The notes under the pieces were generated by a model. The model ran no database searches, was not told the DNA's origin, and saw only the letters and a program-made list of their open reading frames with translations. This document shows positions 9,119 through 16,929 of a stretch of DNA of 64,000 bases, piece after piece. The position numbers and the translations under genes are program-made. The first letter of the stretch is position 1. Every line of letters starts with the position of its first letter. The stretch is from Thermoproteota archaeon (GTDB lineage Archaea > Thermoproteota > Nitrososphaeria > Nitrososphaerales > Nitrosopumilaceae), in NCBI GenBank assembly GCA_003352285.1, contig QQVN01000005.1, positions 62,001-126,000 on the forward strand. Reading direction: 5' to 3'.

Positions 9119-10277
9119 ATGTTCCCTCCTCCATTAGGTGCTTCAGCTTTTCAAAAACGAACTTACAATCATAAGGTCCCGGTGATGCTTCCGGATGAAA
9201 TTGCACTGCAATGCATCTTTTGTCTTTGTGTTTAATTCCCTCAACAGTTTGATCATCGGCATTCTTAAACCACAACTCAAACTCGGAATTGCTTAACGAA
9301 TCAGGATCAATGCAGTATCCGTGATTCTGACTAGTAACATAAACTTGATTATTCTCTAAATTGATACAGGGTTTGTTTTGTCCTCGGTGTCCGTACTTTA
9401 GCTTGTATGTTTGTGCGTTTCCTGCAAGTCCAATTATCTGAGCCCCAAGACAGATTCCCAAAGTTGGAATGTTTTGTTTTATCAATTCCTTTGCAGTGTT
9501 AATCGTATCAGGACAACTGATGGGGTCCCCAGGTCCATTGCTAATTACAACACCCTTTGGTTTGTAAGATAGAATTTTATCAATTGATGCATTCCATGGT
9601 AACTTTACAACCTTGTATCCAATGTCGCGCACGTTTCGCAGTATTGCATTTTTTGCACCAGTGTCTATTACCACAACACAGTCAGATTCATTGCCATAGG
9701 TTTCTTCTTGTTTGGTAGATACTGCATCCATAAATTTCTCTGAATTGTAGGGTGTGACGTTTTTTAGCTGCTCTTTTACTTGAGCATCATCTATTGGCGT
9801 ATCAGATACTACAAGGGCTGCCATCATGACCCCCTGGCTTCGTAGTTTTGTAGTCAGTGCCCTAGTATCAATTCCAGAAATTCCTGGAATCTTTTCATTG
9901 TACATCCACTCATCTAATGTCATTGATAATGTCCAGTGACTGGCAGTAAGAGATAATTCATGAATTACGAGTCCACGGGCCTGAATTTTGCCTGATTCAA
10001 AGTACTTTGGAATGCCGGATTCGTCATTTGTTTTAGGGTCAGGAACACCATAGTTTCCAACTAGAGGATAGGTAAGTGTAAGAATTTGCCCGCTGTAAGA
10101 GGGATCGGTAAGCGTTTCGGTATACCCGACCATTCCTGTATTGAATACAATCTCGCCAAATGTTGTTGTAGAATAACCAAAGCCCATTCCTTCAAGAACG
10201 GTTCCATCATCTAGGATCAGCTTCCCAAACTTGTTGGCGTGTTGTGATTTTTTAGTGGAAATTGTGACCCTCGACAA
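9105..10277 (-). CDS. carA: Carbamoyl-phosphate synthase small (glutaminase) subunit
   Basis: A 390-residue class I glutamine amidotransferase that hydrolyses glutamine and passes ammonia to CarB. The N-terminal CPSase small-chain domain shows GEIVFNTGMVGYTETLTDPSY. The glutaminase domain has the nucleophile in LGICLGAQ, the KYGHRGQN stretch, and the histidine/glutamate pair in QFHPEASPGP. The start is TTG at 10277, with AATTTAAATC about 25 bases upstream acting as a TATA box for a leaderless message. It lies 51 bases downstream of cdvC and directly upstream of carB, which it overlaps by about 14 bases. Confidence 0.95.
   Translation of the reverse strand: MSRVTISTKKSQHANKFGKLILDDGTVLEGMGFGYSTTTFGEIVFNTGMVGYTETLTDPSYSGQILTLTYPLVGNYGVPDPKTNDESGIPKYFESGKIQARGLVIHELSLTASHWTLSMTLDEWMYNEKIPGISGIDTRALTTKLRSQGVMMAALVVSDTPIDDAQVKEQLKNVTPYNSEKFMDAVSTKQEETYGNESDCVVVIDTGAKNAILRNVRDIGYKVVKLPWNASIDKILSYKPKGVVISNGPGDPISCPDTINTAKELIKQNIPTLGICLGAQIIGLAGNAQTYKLKYGHRGQNKPCINLENNQVYVTSQNHGYCIDPDSLSNSEFELWFKNADDQTVEGIKHKDKRCIAVQFHPEASPGPYDCKFVFEKLKHLMEEGTSAKK
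9124..9132 (-). promoter_or_regulatory. Strong Shine-Dalgarno inside carA supporting a CTG start for carB
   Basis: The minus strand reads GGAGGAGGG here, within the last codons of carA, and the in-frame CTG of carB follows after five bases. The out-of-frame ATG that overlaps the carA stop (9108-9106) would give only Met-Ser-Arg before a stop. The motif therefore favours translational coupling from carA to a CTG-started carB. Confidence 0.6.
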
Positions 10278-10328
10278 GTACTTTTGATAGATGATTTAAA
10301 TTTTGTGAGTGGTGATCGCAGTTTTTGA

Positions 10329-11522
10329 TTATAATGCCTTGAATTCTTCGCTCCACTTGTAGTATGCGCGAATCATTTCCATTGAAACACTTGGCTTTCT
10401 TTTTGACATAATATCTCTAAAGTCTGCCATTGATAGATCGCGTGGTTGTGTAGCTTCTTCACCTTCTACTGGTTCATGATAATCAGGGGAGCTAAACAAC
10501 TCATGAACTGCTTTTAGTTGAGCGCCTTGACATACATCTTTGATATCACTTGCACTGTATCCATCAAAGAGTTTTGCAAGCTCTTGAGACTTTACTTTCA
10601 AATCTTTTTTGAGTGGTGCAGTGTATAGTTCAAATAGATTTTGTCTTGCTTCAAGTGATGGTAATGTAACATAGATTCTTTTTTGGAATCTTCTAAGGAA
10701 TGGCCAATCCAAACTCCATGGTTTGTTTGTTGCACCAATAACATACATCTTGATGTCTTTTCCTTTTCCATTGACACCATCCATCTCAGTTAGGAATTGG
10801 TTTTTAGTTCTGATTTCGCCACCTACTTCTCCGTTTCTTGCGCCAAGTAGTGAATCGATTTCATCAACAAATAGTATCACAGGTTTGTTTTCTTTTTCTG
10901 CATGACTTCTAGCCATGTGGAATAATTTTGAAACATTCTTTTCTGCCTCACCTAACCACTTGCTCATCAGTGCAGATGCATCAACGTTAATGAAATAACC
11001 ATCTAGCTCGCTAGCTGTAGCTGCTGCAAGAATTGTCTTTCCACATCCAGGAGGTCCATACAGGAGCAGTCCACGTGGCCAACCAAGTGGGAACAGGTCG
11101 GGCCTCTTTGTTGGATAAACGATAGATTCTCTTAATGCATTTTTTGCATCATCTAATCCGATAACTTCATTCCAGCTTACATCTGGCTTTTCCTTCATTA
11201 CAAGGTCATCAAAATCATTTAGTTCCTGTTGATTTGCAACAGATTTTTTCTGCTCTTCTGGAGATGCCTTGGGGTCTACTGCAGGCTCTACACCGTGGGC
11301 CTCTTGCAGTGCTTTAATTCTATTATGATATGATGTGGTTCTATCTTTGTAAATTGGATTTAGTTTGCTAGTAGGGTATAATCTCATGAGCTTTACTAGT
11401 GAATCGATTGCCTTTTGGTAATTGGCAATGGCCATACCACGAGCACCTTGTGAATCAAACTTTATTGCATCAGACGCATATCTGCTTGCGCTATTTTCTA
11501 ATTCTTGCGGTGCTAGACTCAT
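10329..11522 (-). CDS. cdvC: CdvC, Vps4-like AAA+ ATPase of the division machinery
   Basis: A 397-residue protein. Residues 1-75 form a MIT-type three-helix domain (AIANYQKAIDSLVKLMRLYP) that binds ESCRT-III tails. A linker follows, then one AAA+ module with Walker A GPPGCGKT (156-163), the pore-loop SKWLGEAEK, Walker B ILFVDEID (216-223) and an arginine-finger region (RRFQKR). It ends in the Vps4-type C-terminal helix. CdvC disassembles ESCRT-III (CdvB) polymers during membrane constriction. Start is ATG. Upstream on the same strand, 39 bases away, lie two genes, one of them ESCRT-III-like, which strengthens the call. Confidence 0.93.
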   Translation of the reverse strand: MSLAPQELENSASRYASDAIKFDSQGARGMAIANYQKAIDSLVKLMRLYPTSKLNPIYKDRTTSYHNRIKALQEAHGVEPAVDPKASPEEQKKSVANQQELNDFDDLVMKEKPDVSWNEVIGLDDAKNALRESIVYPTKRPDLFPLGWPRGLLLYGPPGCGKTILAAATASELDGYFINVDASALMSKWLGEAEKNVSKLFHMARSHAEKENKPVILFVDEIDSLLGARNGEVGGEIRTKNQFLTEMDGVNGKGKDIKMYVIGATNKPWSLDWPFLRRFQKRIYVTLPSLEARQNLFELYTAPLKKDLKVKSQELAKLFDGYSASDIKDVCQGAQLKAVHELFSSPDYHEPVEGEEATQPRDLSMADFRDIMSKRKPSVSMEMIRAYYKWSEEFKAL

Positions 11523-11561
11523 TATCTATTCAGGCATAAGTTTAGCTATAGGTTGGTATCC

Positions 11562-12020
11562 TTAGGTGTAAACAGGGATCGAAGATTTGGTTAAATTAAT
11601 TGAACCATTTTTCTTAGAATCAACCTCTTCAGGTTCTTGGAGGCGTTTTCTGGTTTCATTTAACACAAAATTATCAGATACGTTTCCTTGTAGTTCCTTG
11701 ATATTTTTTGTATGATCTTCAGCAGACATTACTAGTTCGTCAATCTGATCATTTAGGTCACCAAGGGAATATGATGAGTTATTCACAATATCTACAAAAT
11801 CTTTTAAAAGAGAATGAACTGCCTTGCGTTCTTCGTATTTACAAAGCAAATAGTCGGCAAACTGGAGAATTTTATTAAAATCCTGTAACTCCTCGTATGT
11901 TAATTTCTCAATCTTTTTCTCATCATCTAATTGACTTAATTTTTTCTCTACAATGTTTGAGAATCTTCGTACCTTTTCCAAATCCTTTTGAGTGTCTCTA
12001 GAGTGATGCAGTATTGTCAA
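11562..12020 (-). CDS. Coiled-coil protein in the cdvC gene cluster
   Basis: A 152-residue protein, almost entirely helical and charged, with heptad-like stretches (DLEKVRRFSNIVEKKLSQL and LQFADYLLCKYEERKAV). It starts at TTG in a TTGA overlap with the stop of the upstream ESCRT-III-like gene, so the two are translationally coupled, and it precedes cdvC by 39 bases. I see no MIT-binding motif with certainty. Length and helical make-up fit either the N-terminal helices of a split ESCRT-III protein or a separate partner. Function is inferred only from position. Confidence 0.6.
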   Translation of the reverse strand: MTILHHSRDTQKDLEKVRRFSNIVEKKLSQLDDEKKIEKLTYEELQDFNKILQFADYLLCKYEERKAVHSLLKDFVDIVNNSSYSLGDLNDQIDELVMSAEDHTKNIKELQGNVSDNFVLNETRKRLQEPEEVDSKKNGSINLTKSSIPVYT

Positions 12021-12580
12021 GTATCAGCTAGTTTTGGAAAATCTAGATTAGGGTACTGCTTGTTTATTTTAGAGTCCACCATCAATTTTGCTTCATCTAG
12101 TATTAGCCAAGAAGCATTGTTGTGTTCAGCAAAATCAAATTTGGCACCTGTAATTGTGCCTGAATCCATCACCACACTACCCAAAACAGTGGATAATTCA
12201 GATAATTCGTGACTAGTCTTTGGCATTAGCTCATAAAGACTAGCACTAATTGTGCGAATTACAAGTATTGCAGAGGGCAGAACTGTTGGAAATGTATCAA
12301 TTGTAGATAGATTCTGAATTTTTTTATAAATTTGGTTCAAGGACTCTATTGCAAAAGAGATTGTTTTTTCAGTCTCTAATCTTGCGATATCTTCTTTATC
12401 ATAATCAGTGCTGTTTTTCAAAGTGGATTTATTCTCCTTGCTAAGGGCAGATTGCTCCTTTTTTAGAATCGCGAGTAGTTCTGAAAAGCGGTCAATAGTA
12501 TATGATAACCGCGGCATGATTGTGGAATTGTAGGAGATATGGGGGTATCTATAGCCACTACCAAACCGCTGTGTCATCAT
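12017..12580 (-). CDS. ESCRT-III (CdvB/Snf7)-like protein
   Basis: A 187-residue helical protein beginning MMTQ. The second half follows the CdvB pattern closely: LPSAILVIRTISASLYELMP, then LSELSTVLGSVVMDSGTI, and ILDEAKLMVDSKI leading to YPNLDFPKL, matching the core and closing helix of thaumarchaeal CdvB. The N-terminal half has two long charged helices as in the ESCRT-III hairpin. CdvB proteins polymerise on membranes at the division site and are remodelled by CdvC, encoded just downstream. There is no obvious C-terminal MIT-interacting tail after PKLADT, so this may be a divergent or accessory paralogue. An alternative ATG is at 12517. Confidence 0.7.
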   Translation of the reverse strand: MMTQRFGSGYRYPHISYNSTIMPRLSYTIDRFSELLAILKKEQSALSKENKSTLKNSTDYDKEDIARLETEKTISFAIESLNQIYKKIQNLSTIDTFPTVLPSAILVIRTISASLYELMPKTSHELSELSTVLGSVVMDSGTITGAKFDFAEHNNASWLILDEAKLMVDSKINKQYPNLDFPKLADT

Positions 12581-12739
12581 AATGTGTAAGAATCAAAAAT
12601 TTGCTATTTCAGGACAATGTAATTTCTGAATTAGTAACTGCAGTGACACTATTCTGAGGATACATTTTGTAATTTTTTTGAGCATTTGTGCAAAGGAATT
12701 TAGCTTCGAGTCTTACCTAATGATTAGTATAGAGAAGTC

Positions 12740-13897
12740 ATGGTCGATGAGAATGCTCTATCAGTTAGCCTAGAGGAATTTGGGCTCAGCAAGTACGAAT
12801 CAAGAGCATATGTCAGCTTACTTACAAAGGGAAGCATTTCTGCAAGTGAATTATCATACTATTCTGAAATTCCAAGAACCAAGGTATATCCCGTGTTATT
12901 AAAACTAGAGAAAAAAAGACTAGTCATTCTATCAAAGAGCAAACCAATTATCTGCACACCAATTGCACCAGAAGATGCATTTGATGATATTGTACATGAG
13001 CAGATTAACAAAGTAAATGCAATGAATAGTCTTGTATCAAATTTAAAACAAGTAAATGAGGCAAGCAAAAAATCCAGAGGTTCTGAAGAAAAGAGATACT
13101 TTCATGTCTCTGCCAATAATGTGCTGAATCAGTTACGAACCATGATTGATGGTTCTAAGAGCTCAATTCAGATAATGGCAGATCAATGGGGAATGGGGTT
13201 ATTAGCCGAATGCAAAGACGAGTTGTTATCAGTATTACGAAGAGGTCTTGAGGTAAAACTAATCATTCCTTCAACATTGATTGGTTCTGAATCATTTAAG
13301 ATAATTCCAAATGAAGTAAAGATTCGTATATCAGAAATAACACAAAACTGCTTTATCTTTGATCAAACAGAGCTGCTAATAATAGATAGTGATAATGGAA
13401 AGGGCGCAACCTTTTCATCAACAGACATACTTGGGGCAAATCAAACAAAGTTATTTGCCCAGGTATGGAAGAGTGGAATCAAAGTAAACAGTATGTTTGA
13501 TATGACAAAGGCAGAGGCTCAGGAAATTTACAGGATTATTAAATTGGTAAATGAGGGAGCTTTAGGCCATCTACTCACCACGACAATATCATCAAAGGAT
13601 TCTCAAACTGAAATTCTCAATATGCTTGAAAGTAACGGTGTTAACATTAAAGAAAAGACATTAGATGATGTTTTGGAAATCATGGATGTTGCACTAGAAG
13701 TAATGTGTTCAGGCAGAGTTACATTTGATACTAAAAATAAAAACATCTCAATAGAGTCAAAGATGAACAGCGGTCACTCTTTGCCATGGGTAATGATACT
13801 AGATGAATACCTAAAGAGTAATGGATACAAGACTCGCCTTGTATACCAAAGCCAGCAACAAAAAGGCGAAAAGACACACATTAAGATCAGCTCTTAA
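12740..13897 (+). CDS. TrmB-family transcriptional regulator
   Basis: A 385-residue protein starting at ATG. Residues 8-75 are a winged helix-turn-helix of TrmB type (LEEFGLSKYESRAYVSLL, SASELSYYSEIPRTKVYPVLLKLEKK). A coiled-coil linker follows near 90-110 and then the TrmB-like regulatory domain (SSIQIMADQWGMGLL, VKLIIPS) up to about 260. The final 110 residues form an extra alpha/beta domain outside the usual family core. TrmB proteins sense small molecules, often sugars or redox state, and repress or activate neighbouring genes. The target is unknown; a RidA gene follows by 31 bases but has its own TATA box. Confidence 0.85.
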   Translation: MVDENALSVSLEEFGLSKYESRAYVSLLTKGSISASELSYYSEIPRTKVYPVLLKLEKKRLVILSKSKPIICTPIAPEDAFDDIVHEQINKVNAMNSLVSNLKQVNEASKKSRGSEEKRYFHVSANNVLNQLRTMIDGSKSSIQIMADQWGMGLLAECKDELLSVLRRGLEVKLIIPSTLIGSESFKIIPNEVKIRISEITQNCFIFDQTELLIIDSDNGKGATFSSTDILGANQTKLFAQVWKSGIKVNSMFDMTKAEAQEIYRIIKLVNEGALGHLLTTTISSKDSQTEILNMLESNGVNIKEKTLDDVLEIMDVALEVMCSGRVTFDTKNKNISIESKMNSGHSLPWVMILDEYLKSNGYKTRLVYQSQQQKGEKTHIKISS

Positions 13898-13928
13898 ATT
13901 TAAAAACAAGTCAAATTCTTGATTACTT

Positions 13929-14381
13929 GTGATTGATGAAAAGATTGAATCATTAGGAATTACTTTACCGGATCCGCCAACTCCAGCTGGCTCTTACATT
14001 CCAGTAGTCATTGCAGGAAATCTAGCATTTGTATCAGGACAGATTCCAATGCAAAACGGAAAGGTCCTCTTTACCGGTAAAGTATCAAATGATAATATTG
14101 ATGAGGCAAAAAAATCAGCAAAAATTTGCGCTATCAACATTTTGGCACAACTAAAACGAGAATTAGGTAATTTAGATAGAGTGACACGAGTCGTCAGATT
14201 ATCTGGATTTGTAAATTCAACTCCAGATTTTACTGCACATCCTAAAGTCATCAATGAGGCATCTGATCTAATCCATGAAATTTTTGGAGAGAAAGGAAAG
14301 CATGCAAGAATTGCACTGGGGGTAGCGGCACTCCCACTTGATTCTATGACCGAAATTGATGCAATAGTAGAGTTTTCTTAA
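13929..14381 (+). CDS. RidA/YjgF-family protein
   Basis: A 150-residue protein starting at GTG. Recognisable RidA features include a proline-rich N-terminus (LPDPPTPAGSYIPVV), the FVSGQIP turn, NILAQLKRELGNLDRVTRVV and a C-terminal ARIALGVAALPLDSMTEID strand with the substrate-site arginine. RidA enzymes hydrolyse reactive enamine/imine intermediates from PLP enzymes. This longer subgroup (about 150 residues) is common in archaea and bacteria. A TATA-like AATTTAAAAAC about 27 bases before the GTG points to a leaderless transcript. Confidence 0.85.
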   Translation: MIDEKIESLGITLPDPPTPAGSYIPVVIAGNLAFVSGQIPMQNGKVLFTGKVSNDNIDEAKKSAKICAINILAQLKRELGNLDRVTRVVRLSGFVNSTPDFTAHPKVINEASDLIHEIFGEKGKHARIALGVAALPLDSMTEIDAIVEFS

Positions 14382-14523
14382 ATTTAGAAAACATTTGGAG
14401 ATTTTTTTAAATAAATTTTAGAAGAAAAGATACCATGACCTATGAAGTATCAAGAATTTAATTTAAAATAAAAAAAGAAAAAGGAAAGAAAAGAACTGGA
14501 ATCATTTTAGATGTTCAGTTAAA

Positions 14524-14574
14524 TTAATTCTGTGGTGGTTGAGTACCTTTTGATTTCTTTTGTTTTTTGTCCAT
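14524..14574 (-). CDS. 16-residue lysine-rich small ORF with strong SD
   Basis: MDKKQKKSKGTQPPQN, ATG start. AGGAGG (14587-14582) sits 7 bases upstream, an unusually good SD for this genome, where many genes look leaderless. A long U-rich tract on the same strand (about 14500-14460) gives a plausible terminator, and the leader upstream is highly structured. The peptide is basic and polar with no membrane segment. Whether the peptide itself matters or its translation is a regulatory device is unknown. Confidence 0.55.
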   Translation of the reverse strand: MDKKQKKSKGTQPPQN

Positions 14575-14740
14575 ATTGACACCTCCTCATAAAGCACACT
14601 CAAGGAGGCAACTTTCAAAGGGAATAGGCAATACAAAGTAACACTCATCGCTAGGAGTAGTGTAGACAATGTAAAAGGAACTTTGAAAATTCCGATTTAC
14701 CATATCAGTGTGCTCGGCAGTTGCACACTATCAATCCATG
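14575..14740 (-). ncRNA. Structured leader (candidate switch) upstream of the 16-residue ORF
   Basis: The only gap over 500 bases (14382-14969) holds this element. On the minus strand: AGTGTGC (14729-14723) pairs with GCACACT (14713-14707); CTTTGAAA-type arms at 14688-14681 and 14620-14613 pair over 8 bp; within them AGTGT/ACACT (14663-14659/14645-14641) pairs; and CCTCCT (14608-14603) pairs with the SD AGGAGG (14587-14582). The loop of the SD hairpin contains a second AGTGTGC (14600-14594) able to pair with 14713-14707 instead. The rest of the gap, 14382-14460 and 14741-14969, is AT-rich and shows nothing else beyond the promoter of the next gene. Confidence 0.5.
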
Positions 14741-14969
14741 AATTAAAAGATATCGCATTTTTTATTCTTTGAAAATCAGTCGTTAAATCTTTCATAGAGT
14801 TTTGAAAATATTACAAAATTAAATGAAAATCTTTCATGGTTTGTTAACGCACGTGGAATTTGATTCGGCAAAAAAGATTCTTAATCCAATGACGTAACAA
14901 GTGTTCATCAGTTAATCAACTGTCATGCAATGCTTGGTTTAATCGAGAGATCTCATCTATAGCAAATTC

Positions 14970-15524
14970 ATGATTGCCTTAAAACGCAGTTACTTAATTT
15001 TGCTCATAGGTGCAGGAACACTTGTGGCAGGTTCAGTAGTTTTAGGAGTCAATTCTAGTGCGTTAGCAACTGATTTTCTTGCAAACAACCTAATCATAAA
15101 GCAAACACACCTAGAATCAGGTCAACAACACCAAACAGACATGGTGGCAAAATCAAGCGATACAGTCTCGATTTTGCTTAGAGGTCAACCATTTAATGCA
15201 CAATTGCAAGCTACAGTTACTGAAGCTGGTACCGCAGTTTGGCAAACATCATTTAATGGAGACCACATTGGCAACTTCCAACCAGTTGAAGGACACACCT
15301 ACAGCATAATAATCAAAAATGTAGGTACTGAAACTGCAACGGTTGATGCTATAGTAGGCAATGTTCCATTCTTAGGTCAAGGCAATGGTGATAAACTTGG
15401 CAATGTTGCCGGTACACTTGCAGGCCTAGGTGTAGGATTTATTGGAATCGCTCTCCTTGTAATAGGCGGAGTAGTATTCTTTGTTGATAGAAGAGCAGTA
15501 AAGAAAATTGCTCCAACTAACTAG
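14970..15524 (+). CDS. Membrane-anchored extracytoplasmic protein, unknown function
   Basis: A 184-residue protein with an N-terminal hydrophobic helix (YLILLIGAGTLVAGSVVLG), a central extracytoplasmic beta-rich region of about 100 residues and a C-terminal membrane helix (FIGIALLVIGGVVFFV) followed by a short basic tail (DRRAVKK). The central part (SVNxLL-type strands, HTYSIIIKNVGTETATVDA) resembles small beta-sandwich modules; no catalytic residues stand out. Two-helix proteins of this shape with an external domain are common in Nitrosopumilus. It is flanked by the structured leader on one side and a convergent MFS gene on the other. Confidence 0.7.
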   Translation: MIALKRSYLILLIGAGTLVAGSVVLGVNSSALATDFLANNLIIKQTHLESGQQHQTDMVAKSSDTVSILLRGQPFNAQLQATVTEAGTAVWQTSFNGDHIGNFQPVEGHTYSIIIKNVGTETATVDAIVGNVPFLGQGNGDKLGNVAGTLAGLGVGFIGIALLVIGGVVFFVDRRAVKKIAPTN

Positions 15525-15574
15525 ACTCTAAAACACAACATTTTCTTTTTTTGTTTTCAAGTGGTGGATATTAC

Positions 15575-16849
15575 CTAGACTACTTTGTGAGAGAGACGAT
15601 GTTTCAGGTATGACCTAAATGTTAGTAAAGAGAAAAAGATTCCTACTGAGGCAATAGTAAATGCTACAGGATAATTTATTGAGTTTGCAACAAAGCCAGA
15701 TGTAATTGCACCCAAAAAGATTCCCAACCCCACCATAAAGCTGTTCACACCCAAGAATCTTCCTTCAAAACCTCGCGGAATGGTTTTGAAGAGAATCACA
15801 GAGCTTGCAGTACTAAATATTGAAAATGCAGACACCATTAAACTAGATGAAACAGCAGCCACAATAAATGAATCAAATCCACTTGCTATTGGAATTAGTG
15901 CAGATGCAATAATTATTCCAAGAATTCTTGGCAAGTATGCAATTTGGGCAGCTTTTTCTTCTGAAACTTTTGCAATTAATTTTGGAACTACAAAAAATAT
16001 TGCAAGTAAAGTAATTGTCTGAATCAGATATATGATAAAGACTTGGGAATCAGTAAAGCTGTACTCTTTTAAAAACGGAATAAATGCTGTAAAGTAGATG
16101 TTGCTACCAAAATAGAAAAGAAAATTTGTAAAATATAGAATTCCGATCTCATGGGACATTTTTCTTTGAAAGAGTGAAGTAAGATGCCTAAAATCGTATT
16201 TTTTTGGAATCTTGGTAAATATTAACTGAAAATTATAACGATTGTGATTAAAGACGTGCTTTAGACCATAAACAGAATGAACCAAAGTCTCCCTTTCAAG
16301 AAAGCTCTTGCTTCCAACAAGAATACTAAACAGTACCGCACCTGCACTAGTTAATGCACAAAATAGAAAGTATGGCTTCAAATCAAAAAATGAATCCCAT
16401 ATAGAGCCTACAACAAAGGCAATGAGACTGCCAAATCCAGTAAGAATCGAGATGTTTGCAAATAATTTACTCCACTGGTTATTTGGAACAGATTCCATTA
16501 CAAGAAGTTGCGTTACAGGGTTTTTTCCAATAATAAAAAATCCAGCAATTGGAGATATTAGAAAAACTGCACTCAACTCTGTAATGAAGAATAACCAAAT
16601 ACAACATGCAGTTATTACAGAAAAACTGACGAGTAGAATTATCCTCTTTACGTGATACTTGTCAATTATCTTTCCCCAAAAAATTGAGCCAAGCGATGAA
16701 AATGCATAATGTAATCCAATTACAATTCCAACATCAGCTACATTTCCTCCAAGAAACAAAACATACAATGGCATTGCAATGTGCAGTCCTTCTGCTGCAA
16801 TGCTGGAAGGCATGATGAAAAATAACCACTTTTTGCTACTTTGAAACAT
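15575..16849 (-). CDS. Major facilitator superfamily transporter
   Basis: A 424-residue membrane protein with about twelve hydrophobic helices in two sets of six and a basic loop between them (residues about 185-230, HNRYNFQLIFTKIPKKYDF). The loop between helices 2 and 3 carries the degenerate MFS signature (GSIFWGKIIDKYHVKRI). Such carriers are proton-coupled exporters or importers; the substrate cannot be read. No companion gene suggests a compound. ATG start; monocistronic by its flanks. Confidence 0.85.
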   Translation of the reverse strand: MFQSSKKWLFFIMPSSIAAEGLHIAMPLYVLFLGGNVADVGIVIGLHYAFSSLGSIFWGKIIDKYHVKRIILLVSFSVITACCIWLFFITELSAVFLISPIAGFFIIGKNPVTQLLVMESVPNNQWSKLFANISILTGFGSLIAFVVGSIWDSFFDLKPYFLFCALTSAGAVLFSILVGSKSFLERETLVHSVYGLKHVFNHNRYNFQLIFTKIPKKYDFRHLTSLFQRKMSHEIGILYFTNFLFYFGSNIYFTAFIPFLKEYSFTDSQVFIIYLIQTITLLAIFFVVPKLIAKVSEEKAAQIAYLPRILGIIIASALIPIASGFDSFIVAAVSSSLMVSAFSIFSTASSVILFKTIPRGFEGRFLGVNSFMVGLGIFLGAITSGFVANSINYPVAFTIASVGIFFSLLTFRSYLKHRLSHKVV

Positions 16850-16929
16850 AAGAAATTCTAGACCATATCATAACCGACTTTGTAATTTTAAGTTACTAAT
16901 TATCTAAGATTTTGTAGTTTTTGGAGAAA

